Of a stretch of 64,000 nucleotides of DNA, positions 1 through 9,423 are shown piece after piece (the stretch's first letter is position 1; every line of letters starts with the position of its first letter). Origin of the DNA: Pseudarthrobacter sp. Fe7 (GTDB taxonomy: Bacteria; Actinomycetota; Actinomycetes; Actinomycetales; Micrococcaceae); contig CP099977.1 in NCBI GenBank assembly GCA_024372495.1, positions 2,790,001 to 2,854,000 on the forward strand. The letters are read 5' to 3'. The notes beneath the pieces were generated by a model. The model was not told the DNA's origin, did no database searches, and saw nothing but the letters and a program-made list of their open reading frames with translations. Made by a program: the position numbers and the translations under genes.

Positions 1-1
1 C

Positions 2-783
2 GCCCAGGGCCTGCAAAAACGCAGCGGCGGCAGCATCTCCCTGCTCGGCCAGGACCCGGCAACGGCCGGCGCTGGGCTGCGCTCCCGCGTAGGCGTGATG
101 CTGCAGGACGGCGGGCTCCCGCCGTCGGCAAGGCCGCTGCCGCTGTTGCGGCACATCGCCGGGCTCTACGCCCGTCCGTGGCCGCTCGAGGACCTGGTGG
201 GCAGGCTGGGCATCGATACGTTCAGCCGGACCAGCGTCCGGAGGCTTTCCGGCGGCCAGAAGCAGCGCCTGGCCCTCGCTGCTGCCCTGATCGGCAGGCC
301 CGAGGTCCTGTTCCTGGACGAGCCCAGCGCCGGCCTGGACCCACAGTCACGGCAGCTGGTCTTCGACCTCATTGCCGAACTGCGCGACAGCGGGATGGGA
401 ATCATCCTCACCACCCACCTCATGGACGACGCCCAGCGCCTTGCGGACTACGTGTACATAATCGACGGCGGCCGCAACGTTGCCGAAGGTACCGTCCAGG
501 AACTGCTGCAGCGCAGTCCGGTTCCAGACCAGGGCGGTGAGCACGTCAGGACGCTGGTGTTCGAAGCGCCCGCGGGCATGGACCTGGCTGCCGTGCTGGA
601 CGGCGTCGAGGTGTCCGAACCCCGCGCCGGCAGCTACAGCGTCACCGGCGCCCTCACCCCCGGCACCTCTCCGCACTGGCCCAATGGTGGGAAGCGAAGG
701 GCATCATGCCGGCCTCGATGAGCCTTGAGGCGCGTAGCCTTGAAGACGTCTTTTTGGACATATCGGGAAAAGACATCCGATGA
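2..783 (+). CDS. ABC transporter ATP-binding protein (5' end missing, one frameshift)
   Basis: Nucleotide-binding subunit that would power the permease encoded next. The reading frame is open from the first bases, so the start and the Walker A loop lie outside the window. Visible are the signature LSGGQKQRLAL, Walker B VLFLDEPSAGLD and the switch histidine in TTHLMDDA, which together fit the CcmA/DrrA-type exporter family. The frame breaks near 666-667, where a CCC run appears to have lost one C; the other frame then continues to SLEDVFLDISGKDIR and a stop that overlaps the permease start (ATGA). The C-terminal LEDVFL motif is typical of these exporters. The substrate is unknown. Confidence 0.88.
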
Positions 784-1546
784 GCAGCGCAGCCATTCCG
801 GAGATGCAGCAGCCGGCATCCCTGGTGCGCCGCGTCCTGCTGCAGGGCAAATACGAGGCACTGACCATGCTGCGGAACGGCGAGCAGCTGATCCTGGCCG
901 TGGTGCTGCCGCTGCTGGCACTGGTTGGCCTGACGGTAACGCCCTTCCTGGACGGAATGGGCTCCAGCCGCATCAACGTGGCCGTTCCCGGGATCCTGGC
1001 CCTGTGCGCGATGTCCACGGCCTTCACCGGCCAGGGCATCGCCACCGGCTTCGACCGCCGGTACGGGGTGCTCCGCTTCCTGTCCACCACGCCGCTGGGG
1101 CGTGGCGGCCTGATCGCCGGCAAGGTCCTCTCGGTCCTGGCCGTCCTGTGTATCCAGGTGGTGGTGGTGGGCCTTGCTGCGCTGGCGTTGGGCTGGCAGC
1201 CGACGGCGGCCGGCTGGCTGCCGGGGCTGGCGCTGCTCGCGCTGGGTGCGGCGGCCTTCACCGCCCTGGGGCTGCTGGTGGCGGGGACGGTCCGGCCCGA
1301 AGCCACGCTTGCCATCACCAACCTGCTGTGGATCCTCCTGGGAGCCATGGGCGGGATCGTCATCCCGGCCGAGAGGCTGCCCGCCGCGGCGCAGGCCATA
1401 GTCCATTTCCTGCCCTCCGGCGCCCTCGGCGAATCGATGCGCGCCGCGTTCCTGGGGGCGCCGTGAACGGCGGCGCCGCCCTTATCCTGCTGCTCTGGAC
1501 GGTCATCGCCGGAGCAGCAGCCATCCGTTGGTTCAAGTGGAATTGA
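780..1546 (+). CDS. ABC-2 type transporter permease (one frameshift)
   Basis: Membrane partner of the preceding ATPase, translationally coupled through an ATGA overlap. The protein of about 255 residues has roughly six hydrophobic segments, including LILAVVLPLLALVGLTV and LLWILLGAMGGIVIPA, and the LRFLSTTPLGRG region found in ABC-2 permeases. The frame breaks in the G run at 1454-1458 (one G short); the shifted frame ends naturally in a last membrane segment and FKWN. An exporter beside ctaA is a common arrangement in Micrococcaceae, but the cargo cannot be deduced. Confidence 0.85.
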
Positions 1547-1553
1547 GATTATC

Positions 1554-2498
1554 GTGACCACGGCTTCACGCCTTCCCCAGTTTGCCGGCCGCCTGGCGTC
1601 GCGGCTCCCCCGCACGGTGGACGTCCGCATCCGCCGGCTCGCCGTCGCCTCGCTGATCGGCCAGACGCTTCTGGTGGTCACCGGTGGCGCCGTCCGCCTG
1701 ACGGCGTCGGGCCTTGGCTGCCCCACGTGGCCCCGCTGCACCTCCGACTCCCTGGTAAACACCCCCGCCATGGGGATCCACGGCTTCATCGAGTTCGGAA
1801 ACCGGCTCCTGACGTTCGCGCTGGCCGCCGTCGCTGCCCTCATGCTGGTGTACTTGTGGAACCTGCGGAAGGAACGCAAGGATCTCTTCCTGCTCGCCCT
1901 TGGGCTGCTCGCCAGCATCCCGGCCCAGGCTGTGATCGGCGGCGTCACGGTTCTCACCAACCTCAACCCGTGGGTGGTGGGGCTCCACTTCCTGGTGTCG
2001 ATGGCCCTGGTGGTGTTCGCCACCCTGCTGGTAAACCGTGCCTTCGGACGGACCGGCCGGTTCCAGGCTGCCCGCCCCGCGGCCCTTCCCGCGGTACTGC
2101 GTCCGGTGACTGCCGCCGTCGCCCTTTTCTCCGCCGCCGCAGTCATGCTCGGTGTAGTGGTCACGGGGGCGGGTCCGCACGCCGGCGATGCCGACGCTCC
2201 CCGCAACGACCTTGACTGGGACCTGTTCTCGCACATCCACGCGGTGCCGGCCTACCTGGTGACCGCCGGAACCGTGGTGGCCCTGGTGCTGGTCATCAGG
2301 CGCCGGATCACGGGCCCCTTCCGAACGGCCGTCCTGGCACTCCTGGGAGTCACGGTGCTGCAGGCCATCATTGGCTTCACGCAGTATTACAACGGCATTC
2401 CGGCATTGCTGGTGGCGGCGCACATGCTGGGCGCGGCCCTGCTGATGGCCGCCTCCACGAACGCCTGGGACATCGCACGTTCCAGCAAGGTGCAATAG
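1554..2498 (+). CDS. ctaA: haem A synthase (COX15/CtaA family)
   Basis: Converts haem O to haem A for the aa3-type cytochrome oxidase, in the cytoplasmic membrane. The 314-residue protein has about eight membrane segments. The conserved histidines sit in HGFIEFGNR, GLHFLV, HIHAVPAY and AAHMLGA, and the cysteine pair GCPTWPRC (residues about 55-62) marks the Bacillus/actinobacterial type. It starts at GTG, seven bases after the permease stop. ctaB, the enzyme that makes its substrate, lies about 0.5 kb away on the other strand. The frame is intact. Confidence 0.93.
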   Translation: MTTASRLPQFAGRLASRLPRTVDVRIRRLAVASLIGQTLLVVTGGAVRLTASGLGCPTWPRCTSDSLVNTPAMGIHGFIEFGNRLLTFALAAVAALMLVYLWNLRKERKDLFLLALGLLASIPAQAVIGGVTVLTNLNPWVVGLHFLVSMALVVFATLLVNRAFGRTGRFQAARPAALPAVLRPVTAAVALFSAAAVMLGVVVTGAGPHAGDADAPRNDLDWDLFSHIHAVPAYLVTAGTVVALVLVIRRRITGPFRTAVLALLGVTVLQAIIGFTQYYNGIPALLVAAHMLGAALLMAASTNAWDIARSSKVQ

Positions 2499-2509
2499 AC
2501 CCAAACCCA

Positions 2510-2851
2510 TCACGCCAGGCGCCCCGGTCCTCTGCGGGACCGGGGCGCCTGCACGACGCCGGCCGCCGCGGTGATGGCGCAGGTCACCTGCCAGCCGAAC
2601 TCCTGGACCAGGCCGGCAACGAGGACGGTCAGCCCGGCCGCCGACGGCGGCGGTGGGGCCGGCCATAATGGGCGCTCCGGAGGCCGCTGCAATGCCGAGT
2701 GAGAGCGGCAGCGCCAGAGGAACGCCACCAGCGAAGCGGGCACGTCGGCGCCAAGATGGGCCGCGAACGGGGGACGGCGGAAGCTGAAGCGGCCGCCCCC
2801 TCCGGGCGGGCTGTGGCCGGGAGCGGAGACGGTGGAGGAACGGGCTTCCAT
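2510..2851 (-). pseudogene. SulP-family anion transporter remnant
   Basis: About 110 codons resembling only the N-terminal part of a SulP permease. A basic leader and DVPASLVAF are followed, in a second frame, by LALPLSLGIAAASGAPIMAG, then back in the first frame by AAGLTVLVAGLVQEFGW and CAITAAAGVVQ. Family members have an intervening glycine-rich stretch and several hundred more residues, which are absent; the frame ends in RSRRGPGRLA. Besides a frameshift there is thus an internal deletion and loss of the 3' end, so this is true decay rather than a single read error. The ATG at 2851 has only a weak AAGAAG upstream. Confidence 0.7.
2516..2551 (+). terminator. ctaA transcription terminator hairpin
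   Basis: Perfect 15-bp inverted repeat (2516-2530 and 2537-2551) with a six-base loop, starting 18 bases after the ctaA stop. There is no T tract, as is usual for actinobacterial terminators. It overlaps the last codons of the SulP remnant and may also stop transcription from that side. Confidence 0.75.
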
Positions 2852-2899
2852 GGATCTTCTTTTGGTCGCGGGAAAGGTCCGCTCCACAGCAAGCAGCCA

Positions 2900-2952
2900 G
2901 TCATAAACAATGACAGCTAGAGTGCCGGATATGACAAAGGTGTCATATCCGG
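2900..2952. promoter_or_regulatory. two inverted repeats built from GTCAT/ATGAC half-sites
   Basis: The first repeat (2900-2914) is GTCAT-N5-ATGAC. The second has perfect 12-bp arms, CCGGATATGACA at 2925-2936 and its complement at 2941-2952, with a four-base spacer and the core ATGACA-N4-TGTCAT. Both lie just upstream of the SulP remnant and downstream of ctaB. They could be operators for the lost transporter; the second could also act as the ctaB terminator. The shared half-site favours an operator. No regulator gene is adjacent. Confidence 0.5.
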
Positions 2953-3029
2953 GGGTTCCGCGGTTCCGGTTAAAGACAAACGGCGGCCCCTGCCCTAAGG
3001 CAGTAGCCGCCGCGCGAAGGCCAGCGTGG

Positions 3030-3989
3030 TTAGCCAGGCATGACGGCACTTCCGACGAACGGGTCCACCGCGAGGGCGATAAACAACAGCGTCAGGTAGC
3101 TGATGGAACCGTGGAACACCTTCATGGCGCGCTTGTCGGGAACATCCTCGCGGTGGGCGCGGGAGTACAGCGCATGGGATTCGTAAAGGAACCAGGCGCC
3201 CGCCAACACCGCTGTAGCCGTGTAAACCCAGCCGGCCCCGCCGGCCGGGATCATCAGCAGGGACGAAGCCACCATGGCCCAGGCGTACAGGACCACTTGG
3301 ACAGACACCACCTTCGCACCGGCGATCGCGCCAAGCATGGGGACGTTGGCGTTGCGGTAGTCCTCGCCATAGCGCATGGACAGGGGCCAATAGTGCGGCG
3401 GCGTCCACAGGAAGATCACCAGGAACAGGATGACGGCGGGCCACTCGACCGAATTGGTGACGGCGGCCCACGCGATCAGAACGGGGAAACAACCCGCCGC
3501 ACCGCCCCACACAATATTCTGCGCCGTCCGGCGCTTGAGGATCATGGTGTAGATGACCACGTAGAAGAAGATGGCACCCAGGCCCAGCCAGGCGGAGAGC
3601 GGATTGGCGCCGAACCAAAGGATGACGATGGCGGCCGCGCCAAGAAGCCAGGAGAAGACCAGGGCTTCACGCGGGGTGACTTCGCCGGTGACCAGCGGCC
3701 GGTTTTCCGTCCGGTGCATCAGCTTGTCGATGTCCCGGTCAATGTAGCAGTTGAACGCACCGGCACTCCCGGCAGCAAAGGCACCACCCACCAGCGTGGC
3801 AAGGATAAGCCCGATGGAAGGGAAGCCCCGCTCGGCGTAGATCATGGTGGGCAACGTGCTCACCAGGAGCAGTTCGATCACGCGCGGCTTGGTGAGGGCG
3901 AGATACGCCTTGGCCTTGCGGGCAAACCCGATGCCGGAGGCCCGGGATGCGTTCAGCGGCGTATCTGTTGTGCTCACGGTGGCAGTCAC
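3030..3989 (-). CDS. ctaB: protoheme IX farnesyltransferase (haem O synthase)
   Basis: UbiA-family membrane prenyltransferase that attaches a farnesyl group to haem B, giving haem O for CtaA. The first prenyl-diphosphate site is [19 protein letters not shown] (Asp/Asn cluster) and the second conserved stretch is [17 protein letters not shown]; about nine membrane segments follow the family pattern. I chose GTG at 3989 ([12 protein letters not shown]) because an upstream extension would be arginine- and cysteine-rich and unlike the family; GTG at 3977 is an alternative. The frame is intact. It is transcribed away from tkt, with which it shares a 0.5-kb intergenic region. Confidence 0.93.
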   Translation of the reverse strand: MTATVSTTDTPLNASRASGIGFARKAKAYLALTKPRVIELLLVSTLPTMIYAERGFPSIGLILATLVGGAFAAGSAGAFNCYIDRDIDKLMHRTENRPLVTGEVTPREALVFSWLLGAAAIVILWFGANPLSAWLGLGAIFFYVVIYTMILKRRTAQNIVWGGAAGCFPVLIAWAAVTNSVEWPAVILFLVIFLWTPPHYWPLSMRYGEDYRNANVPMLGAIAGAKVVSVQVVLYAWAMVASSLLMIPAGGAGWVYTATAVLAGAWFLYESHALYSRAHREDVPDKRAMKVFHGSISYLTLLFIALAVDPFVGSAVMPG

Positions 3990-4500
3990 CCGTTCTGTGT
4001 GGCAGTTGAGGCTGGCTATGCAGGCTCCGGTCATGCGGCCCGGACCCGGGCACGGCACTAAGGAATGAAATGCGCATGGTGCGTGCAACAGCCGGGACAC
4101 TCCGGGCGGCGATAGGGATGCGCGCCCGGCGTTGGCCTCCGAATATCATACCGCGCCGCCAGCCCCTCCCCCGCCCTGGCATATGCGCAATTGATTGCTC
4201 GCAGGCCCATTCGAGCAGATTAAGTCAACCCTCGGGAATGCGGATTCACAAAAGGGGAAATTGCGTCCAAAACGTGAGATTCAGGCCGCCCGAAGTATGG
4301 ATAAGAGCTAAGCTGTCACCAGATCAGCACACAGCAACAAAGCGGTGGAAACCGCTTTCCCACCGCGCCTGTGACTGATATGCAAGGATCAACGTTTCGA
4401 TGGTGAACGGCTGGTACACACGGCAGCAGGCGCCAATAGCGCGCCCTTTGCCGGATCCGGTGTACCGCCCGCCATCAGCACAGAGAGGGGCCCGGTTTTC
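3990..4500. other. intergenic region between divergent ctaB and tkt
   Basis: Half a kilobase with no supported gene. It is noticeably more AT-rich than its surroundings from about 4180 to 4400, as expected for a promoter region. It holds the LacI-type operator at 4345-4363. A GAGAGGGG ribosome-binding site lies at 4482-4489 before the tkt GTG. I could not assign a confident -35/-10 pair for tkt; TAAGCT at 4309-4314 is a possible -10. Confidence 0.6.
4345..4363. promoter_or_regulatory. LacI-type operator upstream of tkt
   Basis: Imperfect palindrome GTGGAAACCGCTTTCCCAC with the central CG typical of LacI/GalR-family sites. Its core GAAACCGCTTTC (4348-4359) is the exact reverse complement of the core at 37936-37947 before the sugar-binding protein gene. 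It lies about 140 bases before the tkt start, in the leader or promoter. Confidence 0.55.
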
Positions 4501-6628
4501 GTGCCACATTTGGAAGAGCAAGAACTGTCATGGACCAGCTTGGACCAGCGGGCCGTGGACACCGTCCGCGTCCTGGCCGCGGATGCAGTCGAGAAGGTGG
4601 GCAACGGCCACCCCGGAACCGCCATGAGCCTGGCCCCGGCCGCATACCTTCTCTTCCAGAAGCTGATGCGCCACGACCCGCGCGATCCGCACTGGCTCGG
4701 CCGTGACCGGTTCATCCTGTCCCCCGGCCACACGTCGCTGACTCTCTACATCCAGCTTTTCCTTTCGGGCTACGGGCTGGAACTGAAGGATCTGGAGGCG
4801 CTGCGCACGTGGGGTTCGCTGACCCCGGGCCACCCCGAGTACAAGCACACCGCCGGTGTGGAAATCACCACCGGCCCGCTGGGCCAGGGCCTTGCGTCCT
4901 CGGTGGGCTTCGCCTACTCCCAGCGCCGCCAGCGCGGCCTGTTCGACGCCGACGCTCCTGCGGGCGAGTCCCCGTTCGACCACACCATCTGGGTCATCGC
5001 ATCCGACGGCGACCTCCAGGAAGGCGTCACGTCCGAGGCGTCCTCGCTGGCCGGCCACCAGGAACTCGGCAACCTCGTGGTGATCTACGACGAGAACCAC
5101 ATCTCCATCGAGGACGACACCGACATCGCGTTCACCGAGGATGTCCTGAAGCGCTACGAGGCCTACGGCTGGCACACCCAGCGCGTGGACTGGACCCGGA
5201 CCGGTGAATACAAGGAAGACGTCCAGGAGCTTTACAGCGCCCTGCTGGCCGCCAAGGCGGAAACCTCCAAGCCGTCGATCATCTCGCTGCGCACCATCAT
5301 CGGTTACCCGGCCCCCAAGAAGCAGAACACCGGCAAGATCCACGGCTCGGCCTTGGGCGCCGAGGAAGTCGCCGCGCTGAAGGAAGTACTGGGCTTTGAC
5401 CCCGCCAAGTCCTTCGAGGTGGACCAGGAAGTGCTCGAACACGCCCGTTCCGTGGTTGAACGCGGCGCTGCCGAACACAAAGAGTGGGAAGAGTCCTTCA
5501 ACGCGTGGCAGGCAGCCAACCCTGAAGGTGCAGCGCTCCTGCAGCGCATCGAAGCCCGCGAACTTCCCGAGGGCATCGACGACGCCCTGCCGGTGTTCCC
5601 CGCAGGCAAGGACGTTTCCACCCGTGCGGCCTCCGGTAAGGTCCTCAATGCCTTGGGCCCGGTCCTTCCCGAACTGTGGGGCGGCTCCGCCGACCTCGCC
5701 GAGTCCAACAACACCACCATCGAAGGCTCCCCGTCGTTCGTGCCTGCCTCCAAGCAGACCGACGCGTGGTCCGGCAACCCGTACGGCCGGGTGCTGCACT
5801 TCGGCATCCGCGAGCACGCTGCGGCGTCGATCGTCAACGGCATCAGCCTGGCGGGCAACACCCGCGCATTCTCCGGCACCTTCCTGATTTTCAGCGACTA
5901 CCAGCGCCCCGCCATCCGCCTCGGCGCCCTGATGGGTGTCCCGTCGCTGTACGTCTGGACGCACGACTCCATCGGCCTGGGCGAGGATGGTCCCACCCAC
6001 CAGCCCGTGGAACAGCTCGCCTCGCTGCGAGCCATCGTGGGCCTGGACGTGGTCCGCCCCGGCGACGCCAACGAAGTGGCAGCGGCCTGGAAGACCATGC
6101 TGGAGAACCACGCCAACCCGGCAGGCATCGTCCTGACCCGCCAGAACATTCCCACCTGGGAACGCGGTACGGGCGACGCCGACGGCGACACCTTTGGTTC
6201 CACTGCGGGGGTGGCAAGGGGCGGCTACGTCCTGGCCGAGGCGTCGAAGGACGGCGCCACGGTTCCGGCTGACGTCATCCTGATCGCCACCGGTTCCGAG
6301 GTCCAGGCGGGCCGTCCAGGCCCGCGAAGCACTCCAGGCCGACGGCATCGCCGCCCGCGTGGTATCCATGCCCTGTGTTGAATGGTTCAAGAAGCAGGAT
6401 GCGGCCTACCGCGAATCCGTCCTGCCCGCCGCCGTCAAGGCACGCGTCTCGGTCGAAGCCGGACTGGCCCTGGGCTGGCGGGAATTCGTCGGCGACGCCG
6501 GCCGTTCCGTGAGCCTCGAGCACTACGGCGCTTCCGCGGACTACAAGCGCCTCTTCCAGGAGTTCGGCATTACGGCTCAAGCAGTCGCCGCCGCCGCCAA
6601 GGACTCCCTCTCCAGCCTCCAGGCCTGA
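4501..6628 (+). CDS. tkt: transketolase (one frameshift)
   Basis: Thiamine-diphosphate enzyme that moves two-carbon units between pentose-phosphate and glycolytic sugars. About 708 residues. The N-terminal TPP domain shows [25 protein letters not shown] and the metal/TPP motif [18 protein letters not shown]; the pyrimidine domain carries [10 protein letters not shown] and FGIREHAA, with the proton-relay Glu. The frame shifts by +1 near 6306-6312 (CAGGCGGGCC), after which [15 protein letters not shown] and [10 protein letters not shown] complete the C-terminal domain. Start is GTG with GAGAGGGG upstream; a TTG three codons on is possible. It is the first gene of the tkt-tal-pgi-zwf-opcA-pgl operon. 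Confidence 0.94.
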
Positions 6629-6654
6629 AACCTAAACTTTTAGGAGCTACAAAA

Positions 6655-7771
6655 ATGACTACTCCCACCCAGCAGCTCTCCGACGCCGGTGTCTCCATCT
6701 GGCTCGACGACCTCTCGCGCGGACGCCTCGAAACCGGCACCCTCCGCAAACTCATCGAAGAGAAGAACGTGGTCGGTGTAACCACCAACCCGTCCATCTT
6801 CCACGCCGCCATCACCTCGGGCACCGACTACGACCACATCATCGCCGGCAAGGCCGCAGAGGGCGCCAGCGTGGAGGACACGATCTTCGAGATCACCACC
6901 ACCGATGTTGCGGACGCCTGCGACCTGTTCGCGCCCGTGGCTGCCGCTACCAGGGGCGTCGACGGCCGCGTTTCCATTGAAGTGGACCCGCGCCTCGCCT
7001 GGGACACCGCAGGCACCATAGCCGAGGCCAAGCACCTCTACCAGCGCGTCAACAAGGAAAATGTCCATATCAAGATCCCGGCAACCCTCGAAGGCCTGGA
7101 AGCCATCACGGCGACCCTCGCCGAGGGCATCAGCGTCAATGTGACCCTGATCTTCTCCCTGGAGCGCTACCGGGCGGTCATCAACGCGTTCCAGTCGGGC
7201 CTGGAGCAGGCCAAAGAAAACGGCCACGACCTGTCGAAGATCCACTCCGTGGCCTCCTTCTTCGTCTCCCGCGTGGACAGCGAAATTGACAAGCGCCTCG
7301 ACAAGATCGGCACCGACGAGGCGAAGGCCCTCAAGGGCAAGGCTGGCCTGGCCAACGCCCGCCTGGCCTACCAGGTCTACGAGGAACTCTTCGCAACGGA
7401 ACGCTGGGGCCTGCTGGCTGACGCCGGCGCACTCCCCCAGCGTCCCCTGTGGGCCTCCACCGGCGTGAAGGACCCGGCGTACCCCGATACCCTGTACGTC
7501 ACCGAGCCTGGTGGCCCCCGGCGTCGTGAACACCATGCCGGAGAAGACCCTGGACGCCACCTTCGACCACGGCGTCATCACCGGCGACACCGTCACTGGC
7601 ACGTACCAGGAGGCGAACGCCACCCTGGACGCGCTGGAGAAGCTCGGCATTTCCTACAACGACGTCGTCGCACTCCTTGAAACCGAAGGCCTGGACAAGT
7701 TCGTGGCCAGCTGGAAGGAACTGCTGGCCGATGTCGAAGGCGCCCTCGCCTCTGCACGAAAGGCTTCCTAA
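6655..7771 (+). CDS. tal: transaldolase (one frameshift)
   Basis: Transfers a dihydroxyacetone unit from sedoheptulose-7-phosphate to glyceraldehyde-3-phosphate. The length of about 371 residues is typical of the actinobacterial class. [13 protein letters not shown] is the family signature, and [12 protein letters not shown] carries the Schiff-base lysine. An extra C at 7507-7508 turns GAGCTGGTGG into a frameshift; the next frame resumes as [21 protein letters not shown] and ends [12 protein letters not shown] with TTTTAGGAGCT upstream; 26 bases after tkt and five before pgi, so co-transcribed. Confidence 0.95.
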
Positions 7772-7776
7772 CACCT

Positions 7777-9408
7777 ATGAGCACTCTCAGCTACGACGCC
7801 ACCGGCGCAGCCCAGCAGGCGCTTGAACAGCACCTTCCCGCCCTCGTCAAGGACCGGATCGCGACCCGGATTTTCGCCAAGGACCACACGTTGTGGGGTC
7901 CGGACGCCGAATCCGAGTCGGCTGTCCGCCTCGGCTGGGTGGAGGCCGCCACGGTTTCACAACCGTTGGTCAAGGAAATCCTCGAACTCCGTGACGAACT
8001 GCGCGCCGAGGGCGTCAGCAGGATCGTGCTCTGCGGCATGGGCGGATCCTCGCTGGCTCCCGAGGTCATTGCGGGCACGGCCGGCGTTGAGCTGACAGTG
8101 CTGGACAGCACGGACCCGGACCAGGTCCGTGCCGCCCTGGCGGACCGGCTGGCCGAAACCGCCATTGTGGTCTCGTCCAAGTCCGGCTCCACGCTGGAGA
8201 CGGATTCCCAGCGGCGCATCTTTGAACAGGCCTTCACCGAGGCCGGCGCGGAAGCCAAGAGCCGGATCATCATCGTGACCGATCCCGGGTCACCGCTGGA
8301 CAAGGCCTCGCGCGAAGCGGGCTACCGCGCGGTCTTCAATGCCGATCCCAATGTTGGTGGCCGCTACTCGGCCCTGACCGCATTTGGCCTGGTTCCTTCC
8401 GGCCTGGCCGGGGTGGATATCCAGGCGTTCCTGGACGAGGCAGAGGAAGCTGCCGAGATCCTCAACGACGACGCGCCCGAAAACATCGGGCTCGCCCTGG
8501 GCACCGCGCTGGGTGGCACCACCCCGTTGCGGAACAAGATCGTCATCGCCGAGGACGGCTCAGGCATTGTTGGCTTCGCCGACTGGGCCGAGCAGCTCAT
8601 CGCCGAATCCACCGGCAAGCTCGGCACTGGAATCCTTCCCGTCGTCGCAGGTCCGCAGGCTCCTGAGGTCACTTCGGGCGCGGCAGACGTACTGGTGGTG
8701 CGGCTCGTAGCACCGGACGCCGATATCGAACTCGGCGAAAACCAGGTGGCCATCGCCGGTGGCCTTGCCACCCAGATGATGGTCTGGGAGTTCGCCACCG
8801 CCGTTGCGGGCCGTTTGCTGGGAATCAACCCCTTCGACCAGCCTGACGTCGAGGCCGCCAAGGTGGCGGCACGTGGACTGCTGGACGCCCAGCCGGCGCC
8901 CACTCCGGCCGCGTTCGTTGACGGCGCCATCGAGGTGCGCGGCGGCGACTGGCTTGGCGACGCTGCAACGGCGGAAGGTGCCGTCAAGGCCCTGCTGGAC
9001 ACCCTGGCTTCCGACAGCTACCTGAGCGTGCAGGCGTACTTTGACCGGTTAGCTTTCGCCGGACTCGAAGGCATCCGCGACGAATTGGCGGCTGCCACCG
9101 GCCGTCCCGTGACGTTTGGGTGGGGCCCGCGGTTCCTGCACTCCACCGGACAGTTCCACAAGGGCGGCCCCGCCATCGGAGTGTTCCTGCAGGTCACCGC
9201 TGCCCCGGCGGCGGATCTGGGCATCCCGGACCGGCCGTTCAGCTTCGGTGAGCTCATCGCCGCCCAGGCTGCAGGCGACGCCCAAGTCCTGGGTGAGCAC
9301 GGCCGTCCCGTGCTGCGCCTCCACCTCACCGACCGTGCCGCCGGTGTGGCGAAGCTGCAGGACATTGTCGCTGCACTGTCCACCCGCGCATCCGCAACCG
9401 AAAGCTAA
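7777..9408 (+). CDS. pgi: glucose-6-phosphate isomerase
   Basis: Interconverts glucose-6-phosphate and fructose-6-phosphate, linking glycolysis to the pentose-phosphate genes around it. 543 residues, intact. The SIS sugar-binding motif GMGGSSLAPEV lies at about residues 89-99 and VSSKSGSTLETDSQ follows at about 130. The C-terminal TFGWGPRFLHSTGQFHKGG holds a conserved catalytic-site stretch. The sequence belongs to the divergent actinobacterial PGI group found fused or adjacent to tal. It starts five bases after the tal stop and ends 15 bases before zwf. Confidence 0.94.
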   Translation: MSTLSYDATGAAQQALEQHLPALVKDRIATRIFAKDHTLWGPDAESESAVRLGWVEAATVSQPLVKEILELRDELRAEGVSRIVLCGMGGSSLAPEVIAGTAGVELTVLDSTDPDQVRAALADRLAETAIVVSSKSGSTLETDSQRRIFEQAFTEAGAEAKSRIIIVTDPGSPLDKASREAGYRAVFNADPNVGGRYSALTAFGLVPSGLAGVDIQAFLDEAEEAAEILNDDAPENIGLALGTALGGTTPLRNKIVIAEDGSGIVGFADWAEQLIAESTGKLGTGILPVVAGPQAPEVTSGAADVLVVRLVAPDADIELGENQVAIAGGLATQMMVWEFATAVAGRLLGINPFDQPDVEAAKVAARGLLDAQPAPTPAAFVDGAIEVRGGDWLGDAATAEGAVKALLDTLASDSYLSVQAYFDRLAFAGLEGIRDELAAATGRPVTFGWGPRFLHSTGQFHKGGPAIGVFLQVTAAPAADLGIPDRPFSFGELIAAQAAGDAQVLGEHGRPVLRLHLTDRAAGVAKLQDIVAALSTRASATES

Positions 9409-9423
9409 GGCACAAAAGTAACC

